The notes beneath the pieces were generated by a model. It was not told the origin of the DNA and ran no database searches. It saw only the letters and a list, made by a program, of their open reading frames with translations. From NCBI GenBank assembly GCA_016841645.1, contig JAENYS010000001.1, positions 1 to 64,000 on the forward strand: a DNA stretch of 64,000 nt. The letters run 5' to 3'. The DNA is from Desulfoscipio geothermicus (lineage in GTDB: Bacteria; Bacillota; Desulfotomaculia; Desulfotomaculales; Desulfallaceae). The translations under genes and the position numbers were made by a program. How positions within the stretch are numbered: the stretch's first letter is position 1; each line of letters opens with the position of its first letter. Below, piece by piece: positions 43,974 through 53,526 of this stretch.

Positions 43974-46900
43974 ATGAGCACGAAACCTGATAAGGTTGGA
44001 GCTGTATTGGTAGTTGGCTCAGGTATTGCCGGTATTCAGGCATCGCTTGATTTGGCGGAGTCAGGATATTATGTATACCTAGTCGAGAAAAACCCCGCCA
44101 TTGGCGGTGTCATGCCTATGCTTGACAAAACTTTCCCCACCAACGATTGCTCTATGTGCATCCTGTCTCCCAAGCTAGTTGACTGTGGGAGACACTTGAA
44201 TGTTAACACCATTACCAATGCAGAAGTAATGGATATTCAAGGCGAACCGGGCAATTTTAAAGTCACCCTTAAACAAAAGGCACGTTTCGTTGACCCGACA
44301 AAATGCACCGGTTGCGGTTCCTGTGCCGAACAATGTCCGGTTAAAGTTCCGGATGAGTTTAACCAGGGTCTGAACAATCGCAAGGCCATTTATAAGCTTT
44401 ATGCCCAGGCCTTCCCAAATGCTTATGCTATTGACCCGACCAAATGCTTAAGAATTAAAAAGCCCAAGGCATGTGGTAAATGTTTGAAAGCTTGCCAGGC
44501 CAATGCTATTGACCACACCATGACCGATCAAATTACAGAGATCGAAGTCGGCTCTGTAATTCTCTGTCCCGGGTTCGACAAATTTGATTCAGGTCAACTG
44601 GCATACTACGGCTACGGCAAACACCCCAACGTCGTCACCAGCATGGAATTTGAGCGTCTCCTGAGCGCTTCCGGGCCCTTCGGCGGGCATATGCAGCGCC
44701 CGTCTGACGGTAAGGAACCGCATAAAGTAGCCTGGATCCAATGCGTTGGTTCCCGTAACTGCCGCATTGATCGCGGTTACTGCTCTTCAGTGTGCTGCAT
44801 GTACGCCATCAAAGAAGCTGTTATTGCTAAAGAGCATTCTCCTTATCCTCTGGAAACAGCTATATTCTTCATGGACATGCGCACTTATGGTAAAGATTTT
44901 GAGAAATATTATGAAAAAGCCCAACATGAAAATGGTGTGCGGTTTATCCGCTCCAGGGTTTACGAAATTATCGAAGCCGGTGACGGTACCGGTAATTGCC
45001 GTATCCGTTATGCCGACGATGAGGGTAACATCACTTACGAAGACTTCGATTTGGCCGTACTATCCATTGGGCTGGACCCGCCTACCGAGATGGTGGAACT
45101 GGCCGGTAAACTGGGCGTGGAATTAAATAAGTTTAATTTCTGCCAGCCTGCTAAATTAACCGGTGTAGGCACTAATAAGCCCGGTATTTTTGTGGCCGGC
45201 GCTTTCAGCGGTCCCCGTGACATCCCCGAAACTGTCATGCAGGCCAGCGCAGCGGCAGCGGATTCAGCGGCCGATCTGGCAGAGGTACGCAGTACCCTGA
45301 CCAAAGTGAAAGAATACCCGCCTGAAAAAGATGTGGCCGGTGAAATAGTACGCACCGGTGTATTTGTGTGCCATTGCGGCATCAATATCGGCAGCGTGGT
45401 CAATGTACCCGAAGTAGCGGAATATGCCAAAACACTGCCGACTGTGGTATTTGCCACCGACAATCTTTATACCTGCTCCCAGGACACATCAGCCCAAATT
45501 AAGGAAGTTATCGCTAAACACAACCTGAACAGAGTCATCGTGGCCTCCTGCAGTCCCCGGACCCACGAGCCCATGTTCCAGGAGACCTTGAAAGAAGCCG
45601 GTCTTAACCCCAACCTGTTTGAAATGACCAATATTCGTGACCAGTGTTCCTGGGTGCACATGCATGAGCCCGAGGAAGCAACCGAAAAGGCCAAAGATTT
45701 AGTAAAGATGGCTGTCTACAAAGCCGCCCTGCTGGAACCGATTAACTCGGTCAGTTTGGACATGAATCACGACGCCCTGGTTATCGGTGGCGGTGTGTCC
45801 GGCATGACCAGCGCTGTTAACCTTTCCAAACAGGGATATAAAGTATACCTGGTGGAAAAGGCAGGCTTACTGGGTGGCATAGCTAACCGCATTCGCTATG
45901 GCATGACCGGCGAAGATATTCCTGCGTTTGTCAGCAATTTAATTAACCAAGTAACCACCGATGAAAAAATCACCGTCTATACAGGTGTTGAAATTACAGA
46001 CGTACACGGTTTTGTGGGCAACTTTGAAACCATCATTAGCAGCGGCGAAGTAATTAAGCATGGTGTAACGGTTATTGCCACCGGTGCCGAGGAATACAAG
46101 CCTACTGAATACCTGTACGGGCAAAATGACCGGGTCATGACCTTGCTTGAAATGGAGTCATTGCTAGCTGAGGGTGACAGTAAAATTAAAGACGCTAAAA
46201 ACATTGTCTTCATCCAGTGTGTCGGCAGCCGGGAGCCCGAGCGCCCCTACTGCAGCAGAATTTGCTGCACCAAGTCTATTAAGCAGGCGCTGCTAGTTAA
46301 AGAAGCCAATCCTGAGGCCAACGTTTTCATGTTATACCGGGATATTAGAACATATGGGTTCTATGAGGAACTTTATAGTGAAGCCCGTAGTAAGGGGATT
46401 ATCTTTATCCGCTACTCGGTGGACAATAAACCGGTAATGGAAGCTACCGACAACAGCGTGAAGGTTACCGTAACCGACCATGTGCTGAACGTGCCAATTG
46501 AAATTGAAGCGGACTTGATAGGGCTGGCTTCCGCCATTGTGTCGTCCAAAGACAACAACAGCAAGTTGAGCCAATTCTACAAAGTACCTCTTAACCAGGA
46601 AGGTTTCTTCCTAGAAGCGCATATGAAGCTGCGCCCGGTTGATTTTGGCACCGACGGTGTATTTATGTGCGGCTTGGCTCATGGGCCCAAAAACCTGGAT
46701 GAAAATATCAACCAAGCGAAAGCTGCCGTTGGTAGGGCCTGTACAGTACTAGCCAAGAACACCATCACTGTGGAAGGCAAGAGCGCTTTTGTCAACAAGA
46801 ATAAGTGTGCCGGCTGCGGCGAATGTGAAGCCGTTTGCCCGGCCAAGGCTGTACAAGTTGATCCGGTGCAAAAAATAGCCGTAGTGAACGAAGCCCTGTG

Positions 46901-47000
46901 TAAGGGTTGCGGTGCTTGTGCATCTTCTTGCCGCTGCGGAGCCATCAATATCAAGGGCTGCACCAACCAACAATTAGTCGCTATGTTGAACGCGCTATAG
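43974..47000 (+). CDS. hdrA: HdrA-like protein with two FAD modules
   Basis: About 1008 residues. The N-terminal half has an FAD site ([18 protein letters not shown]), [18 protein letters not shown] and ferredoxin cysteines ([12 protein letters not shown]). The second half (from [12 protein letters not shown], about residue 461) is a full HdrA with [11 protein letters not shown], another FAD site ([11 protein letters not shown], about 600), [17 protein letters not shown] and C-terminal clusters ([23 protein letters not shown]). HdrA is the flavin-based bifurcating core of Hdr complexes. The start is uncertain: ATG 43974, ATG 43935 or an upstream codon at 43899; none has an ideally spaced site, though AGGAGAG lies at about 43949. 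mvhD follows 13 bases later. Confidence 0.9.
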   Translation: MSTKPDKVGAVLVVGSGIAGIQASLDLAESGYYVYLVEKNPAIGGVMPMLDKTFPTNDCSMCILSPKLVDCGRHLNVNTITNAEVMDIQGEPGNFKVTLKQKARFVDPTKCTGCGSCAEQCPVKVPDEFNQGLNNRKAIYKLYAQAFPNAYAIDPTKCLRIKKPKACGKCLKACQANAIDHTMTDQITEIEVGSVILCPGFDKFDSGQLAYYGYGKHPNVVTSMEFERLLSASGPFGGHMQRPSDGKEPHKVAWIQCVGSRNCRIDRGYCSSVCCMYAIKEAVIAKEHSPYPLETAIFFMDMRTYGKDFEKYYEKAQHENGVRFIRSRVYEIIEAGDGTGNCRIRYADDEGNITYEDFDLAVLSIGLDPPTEMVELAGKLGVELNKFNFCQPAKLTGVGTNKPGIFVAGAFSGPRDIPETVMQASAAAADSAADLAEVRSTLTKVKEYPPEKDVAGEIVRTGVFVCHCGINIGSVVNVPEVAEYAKTLPTVVFATDNLYTCSQDTSAQIKEVIAKHNLNRVIVASCSPRTHEPMFQETLKEAGLNPNLFEMTNIRDQCSWVHMHEPEEATEKAKDLVKMAVYKAALLEPINSVSLDMNHDALVIGGGVSGMTSAVNLSKQGYKVYLVEKAGLLGGIANRIRYGMTGEDIPAFVSNLINQVTTDEKITVYTGVEITDVHGFVGNFETIISSGEVIKHGVTVIATGAEEYKPTEYLYGQNDRVMTLLEMESLLAEGDSKIKDAKNIVFIQCVGSREPERPYCSRICCTKSIKQALLVKEANPEANVFMLYRDIRTYGFYEELYSEARSKGIIFIRYSVDNKPVMEATDNSVKVTVTDHVLNVPIEIEADLIGLASAIVSSKDNNSKLSQFYKVPLNQEGFFLEAHMKLRPVDFGTDGVFMCGLAHGPKNLDENINQAKAAVGRACTVLAKNTITVEGKSAFVNKNKCAGCGECEAVCPAKAVQVDPVQKIAVVNEALCKGCGACASSCRCGAINIKGCTNQQLVAMLNAL

Positions 47001-47013
47001 ATGGGGGAGGGAA

Positions 47014-47463
47014 ATGGATATCATGGAGTATGAACCTAAGATTGTGGCATTCTTATGCAACTGGTGTAGTTATGCCGGTGCAGACCTGGCCGGTATAGGT
47101 CGTATCCAGTACCCGCCCAATATCCGGGTGATACGCATACCCTGTTCCGGAAGGATAAACCCCTTATTTATTATTAAAGCACTCAGGCAAGGAGCTGACG
47201 CCGTGCTAACCTCCGGGTGACACCCCGGTGACTGCCATTATGTTAGTGGCAACATGGTAGCTCGCAGGAAATTTGCCTTATTAAAAGGATTACTGGAGTA
47301 TGCCGGATATGATGAGGGCCGGGTAAACTTCTCCTGGGTATCTGCGGCCGAAGGTGGCCGTTTTGCTGAGATTGTCAAAAATGTCACTGAAAAGACGAAA
47401 CAACTTGGTCCCAATAAGGGCTTAATAGATAGCGAATCGGGGTGTAGCGGATGCCAAAGCTAG
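47014..47463 (+). CDS. mvhD: Selenocysteine-containing MvhD/FlxD subunit
   Basis: Reading through the TGA at 47218-47220 gives one 149-residue Mvh[23 protein letters not shown], then a segment ending [15 protein letters not shown] and CSGCQS near the end. The Cys paralogue at 51.0 kb has IAGCNLGDCHFLKGN at the same place, so UGA replaces a conserved Cys. The reading frame is unchanged across the UGA. Twelve bases after it, CTGCCAT (47232-47238) pairs with ATGGTAG (47254-47260), a bacterial SECIS-like hairpin, and tRNA-Sec lies at 18.2 kb. MvhD carries a [2Fe-2S] cluster and hands electrons to HdrA. GGGGAGGG precedes the start; the end overlaps the next gene. Confidence 0.9.
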
Positions 47464-48407
47464 CCGAACAAATCAAAGACGCAGCTAAAAAGCTACTAGC
47501 CGAACAGAAGGTCGACTTGGTCGTCGGCTTTGCCGAAGGCAGTCTCCCTCTGCGCGGCACGCCGCTTTTCGCCAGGACTCCCGAAGAAGCGGATAAATTG
47601 ACCTGGAATTTGGGCTGTGAAAACAACCTGGCCAATTACCTGCGTAAAAAACCAGGTAAAGTAGCTGTAGTGGCTAAAGGCTGCGATGTGCGGGCCATTA
47701 TAGCTCTGGTGAAAGAAAACCAAATTAACCGGGACGACCTTTATATAATTGGTGTGCCTTGCAGCGGCATGATTGACCGCAAAAAAACAGCCGCGCTGCT
47801 TGACGACGAGGATATTTTGGCGATTGAAGAATCAGGAGATACCGTTGTCATAAAAAGCAATAACAGCAGTGCAACTGCCAAAGTGGCCGACCTGCTGCAC
47901 AATTCCTGCCGGGATTGCAGCTATGGTAACCCGGTTATTTATGATGAACTGGTCGGTGAATTGCTACCCGAGAAGGAAGCTGCTGATTTTACCGAAATTA
48001 ATGATTTTGAAGCCAAGTCAGTCGCCGAGCGGCGCGCGTTTATGAACAGTGAATTTAGCAAGTGTATCAGGTGCTACGCCTGTCGTAATGCTTGCCCCTT
48101 GTGCTACTGCGAAGAATGTTTTGTAGACTGCAACCAGCCGGAATGGATCGGCAAGAGTGCCTACAATACAGAGGATAATATTCTCTTCCAGGTTGTCAGG
48201 GTGTTCCACTGTGCCGGGCGTTGTGTCGACTGTGGGGCTTGTGAGAGGGCCTGCCCAATGGGCATTAACCTGCGCCTGTTAACACGTAAACTGGTTAAAG
48301 ACGTTAAGGAACTGTATAACGCCGAAGCCGGGGTTAACATGGAGGATAAGCCGGCCTTAGCCACATTTACCGTCGACGATCCAGAAGCTTTCTTGTTGAA
48401 GGAATGA
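47451..48407 (+). CDS. Flx-type iron-sulfur subunit (FrhB/FdhB-like with two clusters)
   Basis: A 318-residue protein. The N-terminal part resembles the F420-hydrogenase/formate dehydrogenase beta family (GCENNLANYL, AKGCDVRAIIAL, VPCSGMIDRKK). It continues into cysteine-rich ligands CIRCYACRNACPLCYCEECF and CVDCGACERACPMGI. Proteins of this form appear in FlxABCD-HdrABC NADH dehydrogenase/heterodisulfide reductase complexes. It overlaps mvhD by 13 bases and is coupled to the next subunit. Exact FlxB versus FlxC naming is left open. Confidence 0.75.
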   Translation: MPKLAEQIKDAAKKLLAEQKVDLVVGFAEGSLPLRGTPLFARTPEEADKLTWNLGCENNLANYLRKKPGKVAVVAKGCDVRAIIALVKENQINRDDLYIIGVPCSGMIDRKKTAALLDDEDILAIEESGDTVVIKSNNSSATAKVADLLHNSCRDCSYGNPVIYDELVGELLPEKEAADFTEINDFEAKSVAERRAFMNSEFSKCIRCYACRNACPLCYCEECFVDCNQPEWIGKSAYNTEDNILFQVVRVFHCAGRCVDCGACERACPMGINLRLLTRKLVKDVKELYNAEAGVNMEDKPALATFTVDDPEAFLLKE

Positions 48408-48417
48408 GGTGAAACTG

Positions 48418-49437
48418 ATGATAATAAGCAAAAAAGACATACCCGGCTTCCTGGATAAATTAATTAGCGAATATCAAGTTTTTGCCCCTGTGCAAGAAGG
48501 CTCTTACACCTTATTCAAATCAATTACTTCCGGAACTGACGCTGTATTAACTGCTGATAACACCAAACTTCCGGCCAAAGAAATATTTTTTCCGCAATCG
48601 GAAAAATTGTTCAACTATAACGTTACCGAAACCGGCGCCAAGCTGGAAACGGACATTGATGACCGGAAAAAAGTGATTTTCGGAGTGCGTCCCTGCGATG
48701 CAAGAAGTCTCGTTTTGCTGGACAATGTGTTTAATAATGATAAATTCCAGGATCCTTATTACTTGACCAGACGTGCCAACACCATTATGGTAGGTATCGG
48801 CTGCAACACACCAGCGAGCACTTGCTTTTGCACTTCAGTAAAAGGCGGCCCTTTTGATACCACGGGCCTGGATTTACTGCTGATAGATACCGGTGACGCG
48901 TTCGTAGTGGAAGTGGTATCGGATAAAGGCAAGGCATTGGCTAAACAGGCCGGCTTTGCCGCTGCTTCAGATAATGATAAGTCTGCTGCCGCCAAGGCCA
49001 AGGAAGCAGCTAAGGTAACTTGCCAGGTTAATATAGACGGCCTTAAGGACAAGCTGGATATCAATTTTTATGCTCCCATCTGGGACAAAATTCATGAAAA
49101 ATGCCTGGGCTGCGGTGCTTGCACATATTTGTGCCCGACCTGCCACTGTTTCGACATAGTGGACGACGCCGTGGATTGCAATGGCTGCCGGGTGCGCAAC
49201 TGGGATTCCTGCGCTTTCCCGATCTTTACCTTACACGGTTCCGGACACAACCCGCGCACCAGCAATAAAGAACGCTACCGCAATAGAATAATGCACAAGT
49301 TCAAGTATTTCGTGGACAACTTTGGCGAAATCGCCTGCGTAGGTTGCGGCAGGTGTATTAAAAACTGCCCCGTTAATATGGACATCCGAGTGGTACTTGA
49401 CGATGTTCGGGGCTCGGAAGCGAGGTTGGATAGTTAA
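48418..49437 (+). CDS. Flx-type iron-sulfur subunit (sulfhydrogenase beta-like)
   Basis: A 339-residue protein resembling the beta subunit of sulfhydrogenases: FGVRPCDARSLVLLDNVF, GCNTPASTCFC and GGPFDTTGLDLLL in the first half, then two ferredoxin motifs CLGCGACTYLCPTCHCFD and CVGCGRCIKNCPV. It should bridge the FAD/NAD subunit to MvhD and HdrA. The ATG at 48418, after GAGGTGA, is preferred to a GTG at 48409. Its stop overlaps the next start by one base. Confidence 0.8.
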   Translation: MIISKKDIPGFLDKLISEYQVFAPVQEGSYTLFKSITSGTDAVLTADNTKLPAKEIFFPQSEKLFNYNVTETGAKLETDIDDRKKVIFGVRPCDARSLVLLDNVFNNDKFQDPYYLTRRANTIMVGIGCNTPASTCFCTSVKGGPFDTTGLDLLLIDTGDAFVVEVVSDKGKALAKQAGFAAASDNDKSAAAKAKEAAKVTCQVNIDGLKDKLDINFYAPIWDKIHEKCLGCGACTYLCPTCHCFDIVDDAVDCNGCRVRNWDSCAFPIFTLHGSGHNPRTSNKERYRNRIMHKFKYFVDNFGEIACVGCGRCIKNCPVNMDIRVVLDDVRGSEARLDS

Positions 49438-50276
49438 TGAAAAATCCATATCTACCGCTACCCATGAAGCTGGTGAAAAATTTTACTGAAACAGAGGATA
49501 AGCTAATCCACACCTTTACTCTGCAGTATTTAAGCGAGGAAGACGAAAAAAGTTTTCCATACATGCCGGGACAATTTGCCGAGCTGTGTGTATTTGGCAA
49601 AGGAGAAGCACCTTTTGGCATCGCTTCTTCGCCTAGTGAGCCTGGTTTCCTTAAGTTCTCAGTGGCTAAAGTGGGTGTAGTTTCCACTGCCCTGCACCTG
49701 ATGGAAGAGGGAACCATGATTGGCGTACGTGGGCCGCTGGGCAATTATTATCCTGTAGAAGAATTTAAAGGTAAAAATGTGGTCATTATTGGCGGTGGTT
49801 TCGCGTTTACCACGTTGCGCTCACTGGCTACCTATATGCTTGAGCCCGAACGCCGCGGTGATTACGGCAATATTACCGTAATTTACGGTGCTAGGAACCC
49901 CGGTTTACTGCTGTATAAAGAAGAGCTGGCTGCTTGGGAACAGAATCCAAATATTAACTTAATCACCACCATTGACAGCGCAGTGGACGGCTGGAATGGC
50001 CGGGTGGGCTTTATTCCCGCTGTTACTGAAGAAGTGGCTCCAAGTTCCGAGAATACTTACGCTATTGTCTGCGGACCGCCGGTGATGATTAAATTTACCA
50101 TGCCCGTACTTGAAAAACTGGGTTTTCCTGCCGAAAGAATAATTATGTCTCTGGAAAACCGCATGAAATGCGGAATTGGCATGTGCGGCAGATGTAATGT
50201 TGGAGGCAAATATGTCTGCAAAGACGGTCCGGTATTTACTAGAGCCCAGCTTAATGAGCTGCCTGCTGAATACTAA
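49437..50276 (+). CDS. flxA: FAD/NAD(P)-binding oxidoreductase subunit (FlxA-like)
   Basis: A 279-residue ferredoxin-NADP reductase-fold protein: FAD site PFGIASSPSEPGFLKFSV, NAD site GGGFAFTTLRSLATY, GPPVMIKFT, and a C-terminal [2Fe-2S] motif RMKCGIGMCGRCNVGGKYVCKDGP. It matches sulfhydrogenase gamma/FlxA proteins that oxidise or reduce NAD(P)H for the Hdr complex. The ATG overlaps the preceding TAA. It is the last gene before a strong stem-loop. Confidence 0.88.
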   Translation: MKNPYLPLPMKLVKNFTETEDKLIHTFTLQYLSEEDEKSFPYMPGQFAELCVFGKGEAPFGIASSPSEPGFLKFSVAKVGVVSTALHLMEEGTMIGVRGPLGNYYPVEEFKGKNVVIIGGGFAFTTLRSLATYMLEPERRGDYGNITVIYGARNPGLLLYKEELAAWEQNPNINLITTIDSAVDGWNGRVGFIPAVTEEVAPSSENTYAIVCGPPVMIKFTMPVLEKLGFPAERIIMSLENRMKCGIGMCGRCNVGGKYVCKDGPVFTRAQLNELPAEY

Positions 50277-50305
50277 AAGCTATGATGGCTTAATAAATAT
50301 TAATT

Positions 50306-50340
50306 TAGCGTCTCTTTAACTATTGCTTAAAGAGACGCTA
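50306..50340. terminator. Fourteen-bp stem-loop between flxA and the HdrC-like gene
   Basis: TAGCGTCTCTTTAA and TTAAAGAGACGCTA are exact complements around a 7-base loop. There is no T run, so it may be a partial terminator or RNA-processing site. Confidence 0.65.
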
Positions 50341-50393
50341 TACCAGATTAAACTTGAATTTTGCTATGCAAGATAAAGAGGGGAGGGACAAAA

Positions 50394-51005
50394 TTGGAAG
50401 CTATCAAAGCTGTCGATTTCAACCCCAAATTTAGGGACAAAATTGCCGAGCTGCTTAAGAGTTACGATTTCAGTAATTGCCTGGCCTGCGGTATGTGCAC
50501 AGCAGGCTGCCCGTATACCGACCTCTTGGAAAACCATGATCCCCGTAAATTTTTGCGTAAAGTACTGCTGGGTATGGAAGATGCAGTTTGCGCCGACCCG
50601 TACATGTGGACTTGCAATATGTGTGAGCATTGTACTGTCGAGTGTCCCATGAACGTAAATATTGCAGACTTAGTTAAATCGATACGCAGTATTTTGGATA
50701 ATGACAAGATAGCCGGGTACCTGCAGGACATTGACCAAGATCGCACTGCATCCGGAGGCCTGGCATCGACGGGCCTGGTGGCCTCAGTGGATGTCAATAA
50801 GTGTGCAGCTTGTCTCACCTGCGTGCGTTTATGTCCTGTTGAAGTGCCTCACATTCATAATGGCGCGGCGGTAATCGACCCTGTACAGTGCAAGGGCTGC
50901 GGAATTTGTGCGGGTGAATGTCCTAATAAGGCCATTACACTTTTGGGATATTATGAGCTTATGCTTAAAAATATGGATAGTTTATTTGATGAATGGTTTA
51001 TTTAA
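50394..51005 (+). CDS. HdrC-like N-terminus fused to an HdrA-type C-terminal ferredoxin
   Basis: A 203-residue chimera. Residues 1 to about 115 are HdrC-like (FRDKIAELLKSYDFSNCLACG, GCPYTDLLENHDPRKFLRK, CNMCEHCTVECPMNVNI) and closely match the start of the protein at 53.5 kb. After a linker, residues about 128-203 (VNKCAACLTCVRLCPVEVP, CKGCGICAGECPNKAI) closely match the last 75 residues of the 1357-residue HdrA at 55-59 kb. Start TTG 50394 follows GGGAGGG. It probably carries four [4Fe-4S] clusters linking Hdr to MvhD and MetV. The fusion suggests past recombination between duplicated hdr genes. Confidence 0.85.
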   Translation: MEAIKAVDFNPKFRDKIAELLKSYDFSNCLACGMCTAGCPYTDLLENHDPRKFLRKVLLGMEDAVCADPYMWTCNMCEHCTVECPMNVNIADLVKSIRSILDNDKIAGYLQDIDQDRTASGGLASTGLVASVDVNKCAACLTCVRLCPVEVPHIHNGAAVIDPVQCKGCGICAGECPNKAITLLGYYELMLKNMDSLFDEWFI

Positions 51006-51019
51006 GGAGGTGCATTAAG

Positions 51020-51472
51020 GTGCCAGAATTTGAGCCAAAAATTGTAGCCTTTTGCTGCCGTTACTGCGCTTATACAGCCGCAGACCTGGCAGGTTCAATG
51101 CGGTTGCAGTATTCACCCAACATCAGAGTGGTAGAAATGCCCTGCTCAGGTACCATTGAACATGGAGTAATTTTGAATGCCTTTGAAAAAGGTGCCGACG
51201 GTGTGTATATTGCCGGCTGCAATCTCGGTGATTGTCACTTTCTAAAGGGTAACGTCCGTGCTATAAAACGGGTGGCAGCAGTCAAAAAAGTATTGGATGA
51301 AATAGGTTTAGGCGGAGACCGGCTGGAATTTTTCCACGTACCTGCTTCCGAAGGCACGAAATTTGCCAAGGTAGCCAATGATATGACAGAACGAATCCGC
51401 CAACTCGGCCCTAGCCCCTTAAACAAAAGCGCGGCCGGTAACGCAAAGAAAGAAGGTGGCCAAACAGCATGA
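51020..51472 (+). CDS. mvhD: MvhD-type [2Fe-2S] subunit, cysteine form
   Basis: A 150-residue paralogue of the selenoprotein at 47.0 kb: CCRYCAYTAADLAGSMRLQY, MPCSGTIEHGVI, IAGCNLGDCHFLKGN, all with Cys. The start is GTG 51020, 9 bases after AAGGAGG; the longer open frame from 50993 runs through this site. The ATG of metV overlaps its stop. In Moorella-type clusters MvhD connects HdrABC to MetFV. Confidence 0.92.
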   Translation: MPEFEPKIVAFCCRYCAYTAADLAGSMRLQYSPNIRVVEMPCSGTIEHGVILNAFEKGADGVYIAGCNLGDCHFLKGNVRAIKRVAAVKKVLDEIGLGGDRLEFFHVPASEGTKFAKVANDMTERIRQLGPSPLNKSAAGNAKKEGGQTA

Positions 51473-52143
51473 TCGTAGCACAACAAAAACCTATTAACGA
51501 CATTGCTCAAATGATTAACGACTGTAAAAAGGTGTTGTTTGTGGGCTGCGCCGGATGCGTAACGGTCTGCCTGGCCGGCGGTGAAAAGGAAACCGAAGTT
51601 ATGGCCTCAGCTATGCGCATTAAGCGCACTCTAGAGAACAATCCTCTGGAAGCCATTACTTATACCTGCACCAGGCAGTGTGACCCTGAATACATCGCGT
51701 CCCTGGATAACGTGGTGAAGGATGTAGACGCCATAGTATCGCTGGCCTGCGGCGTAGGCGTGCAATACCTGGCCGAGCGTTTTAAAGATAAGTGGGTGGT
51801 ACCCGCTCTGGATACCAAATTCATCGGCGGCTCTACTGTACACGGCGTTTGGGAGGAGAAATGCGGGCTCTGCGGCGAATGTATTTTGCATCGCACCGGC
51901 GGCATCTGTCCCATTATTCGCTGTTCCAAGAGCATTTTAAACGGTCCCTGCGGCGGTTCACAATACGGCAAGTGCGAAGTGAACAAGGACATTGACTGTG
52001 CCTGGCAGCTGATTTATGACCGCATGAAGGCTCTGGGCAAACTTGATAAACTAATGGAAATTCAACCGCCCAAGGATTGGTCCAAGTCACGTGACGGCGG
52101 GCCGCGTAAGGCTATCAGGGAGGATGTGATGATAGATGAGTAA
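51469..52143 (+). CDS. metV: Methylene-THF reductase-associated protein MetV
   Basis: A 224-residue protein with CAGCVTVCLAGGEKET, TCTRQCDP, SLACGVGVQYLAERF and the C-terminal CGLCGECILHRTGGICPIIRC and GPCGGS. This is the MTHFR C-terminal domain/zinc-finger type called MetV, needed for the acetogen MetF. It overlaps mvhD (4 bases) and metF (8 bases), so the three are co-translated. Confidence 0.9.
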   Translation: MIVAQQKPINDIAQMINDCKKVLFVGCAGCVTVCLAGGEKETEVMASAMRIKRTLENNPLEAITYTCTRQCDPEYIASLDNVVKDVDAIVSLACGVGVQYLAERFKDKWVVPALDTKFIGGSTVHGVWEEKCGLCGECILHRTGGICPIIRCSKSILNGPCGGSQYGKCEVNKDIDCAWQLIYDRMKALGKLDKLMEIQPPKDWSKSRDGGPRKAIREDVMIDE

Positions 52144-53062
52144 TTTAAGTAAACTTCAACAAGTACTTGATAGCGGTCAATTCGCGGTAACTGCGGAAAT
52201 CGGGCCGCCCAAGCATTCTTCTCCCGAGGGTATTCGCCATCACGCAGAAATGATGCGTGATTACGTGGACGCCACTAATATTACCGACAACCAAACGGCC
52301 ATTGTACGCATGTCCAGCATAGCGGCCGGAGCACATGTGCTTGGCTGCGGCATTGAACCGATTGTTCAGATGACCTGCCGGGACCGCAACAGGATTGCCA
52401 TGCAGTCCGATTTATTGGGCGCATACAGCCTTGGTATGCGCAATGTGCTATGCCTGTCTGGCGACCATCAAAAGTTTGGCAACCACCCAATGGCTAAAAA
52501 CGTGTATGATATAGACTCCATGCAGTTGATTGATAACCTGCGACGCATGAGAGACGAGAAGATGTTTTTCTCGGGCGACGCCATTAAAGAATCCGAACCC
52601 CAGTTCTTTATCGGGGCAGTGGCTAACCCATTTGCCGATCCCTTTGAGTTCCGGGTGGACCGCCTGGAGAAGAAAGTGAACGCCGGTGCTCAATTTATCC
52701 AAACACAGTGTATCTTCGATATGGAACGCTTTGAGCGGTTTATGGAAATGGTGCGCGAGCGGGGTATAGATCAACGAGTGCATATTCTAGCCGGTGTAAC
52801 CCCCATGAAAAGCTGGAAAGCTGCCAGTTATATGCAAAATAACGTCAGTGGTATGATCGTACCCAATGAACTGGTGGAACGTCTCAAAAACGCTGAGGAT
52901 CCCAAGCGCGAGGGCTTGGATATATGCATTGAGCAAATTAAGTATATCAAAGAAAACGTCAAGGGCGTACACGGGGTGCACATTATGGCTATCGCGTGGG
53001 AAGAAGTAGTCCCCGAAATCGTGGAAAAAAGCGGCCTGTATCCCAGGCCCAAGGTTGGCTAA
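52136..53062 (+). CDS. metF: 5,10-methylenetetrahydrofolate reductase
   Basis: A 308-residue TIM-barrel flavoenzyme making methyl-THF: VTAEIGPPKHSSPEGI, YVDATNITDNQTAIVRMSS, QMTCRDRNRIAMQSDLLG, LCLSGDHQKFG and AQFIQTQCIFDMERF. With MetV and the Hdr-MvhD proteins it completes the methyl branch, whose product feeds AcsE. A perfect terminator follows. Confidence 0.94.
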   Translation: MSNLSKLQQVLDSGQFAVTAEIGPPKHSSPEGIRHHAEMMRDYVDATNITDNQTAIVRMSSIAAGAHVLGCGIEPIVQMTCRDRNRIAMQSDLLGAYSLGMRNVLCLSGDHQKFGNHPMAKNVYDIDSMQLIDNLRRMRDEKMFFSGDAIKESEPQFFIGAVANPFADPFEFRVDRLEKKVNAGAQFIQTQCIFDMERFERFMEMVRERGIDQRVHILAGVTPMKSWKAASYMQNNVSGMIVPNELVERLKNAEDPKREGLDICIEQIKYIKENVKGVHGVHIMAIAWEEVVPEIVEKSGLYPRPKVG

Positions 53063-53100
53063 ATTGTTTTAAAACGAGATAGGACAATAACATGTACTAT

Positions 53101-53130
53101 AAGACCCTCCCAGGAGGGTCTTATTATTTT
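53101..53130 (+). terminator. Rho-independent terminator after metF
   Basis: AAGACCCTCC and GGAGGGTCTT are exact complements followed by ATTATTTT. Confidence 0.88.
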
Positions 53131-53399
53131 GCAGCAAATTACTTAAAGCACATTGGTCTGGAATAAAAAAATAATGCTCTTAGTTACTCAGGGGACAAAT
53201 AACCGTCGACAAGCTAGCCATTCTGCAATAAAATATTTTTATAGCATAAACCAACATTACTGATTAAATTTACCAAGCTTAAAAAGATGTCATGTATCTT
53301 CAAAGCTGCATAAAATGTGCATTGATATGAACGCAGATGTAAGAGCAAATCGTTCGCTGAAGACCCGGTATTTATAGCTTAGCCTACACAAAACGAGTA
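53131..53399. other. Non-coding spacer
   Basis: AT-rich, no gene found and no clear promoter identified; it leads into repeat copy A at 53400. Confidence 0.5.
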
Positions 53400-53473
53400 C
53401 CAACATCCACGATCATTTAATCACAACCCACTTATGAAAATGTGACTGCCGGCATAGGCAACCATTTTCTCAT
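53400..53473 (+). repeat. Structured leader element, copy A
   Basis: About 74 bases nearly identical to 54850-54923. It can fold: TTATG-AAAATG pairs with CATTTT-CT-CATAA (two-base CT bulge, right arm running to 53475), and inside TGCC pairs with GGCA. It lies 53 bases before the HdrC-CCG gene. Differences from copy B partly preserve pairing. Confidence 0.7.
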
Positions 53474-53526
53474 AAAAGAATATATGAGCTTCAAACTCAA
53501 CCAAGTCCAAGAGGTGATAACCAATA

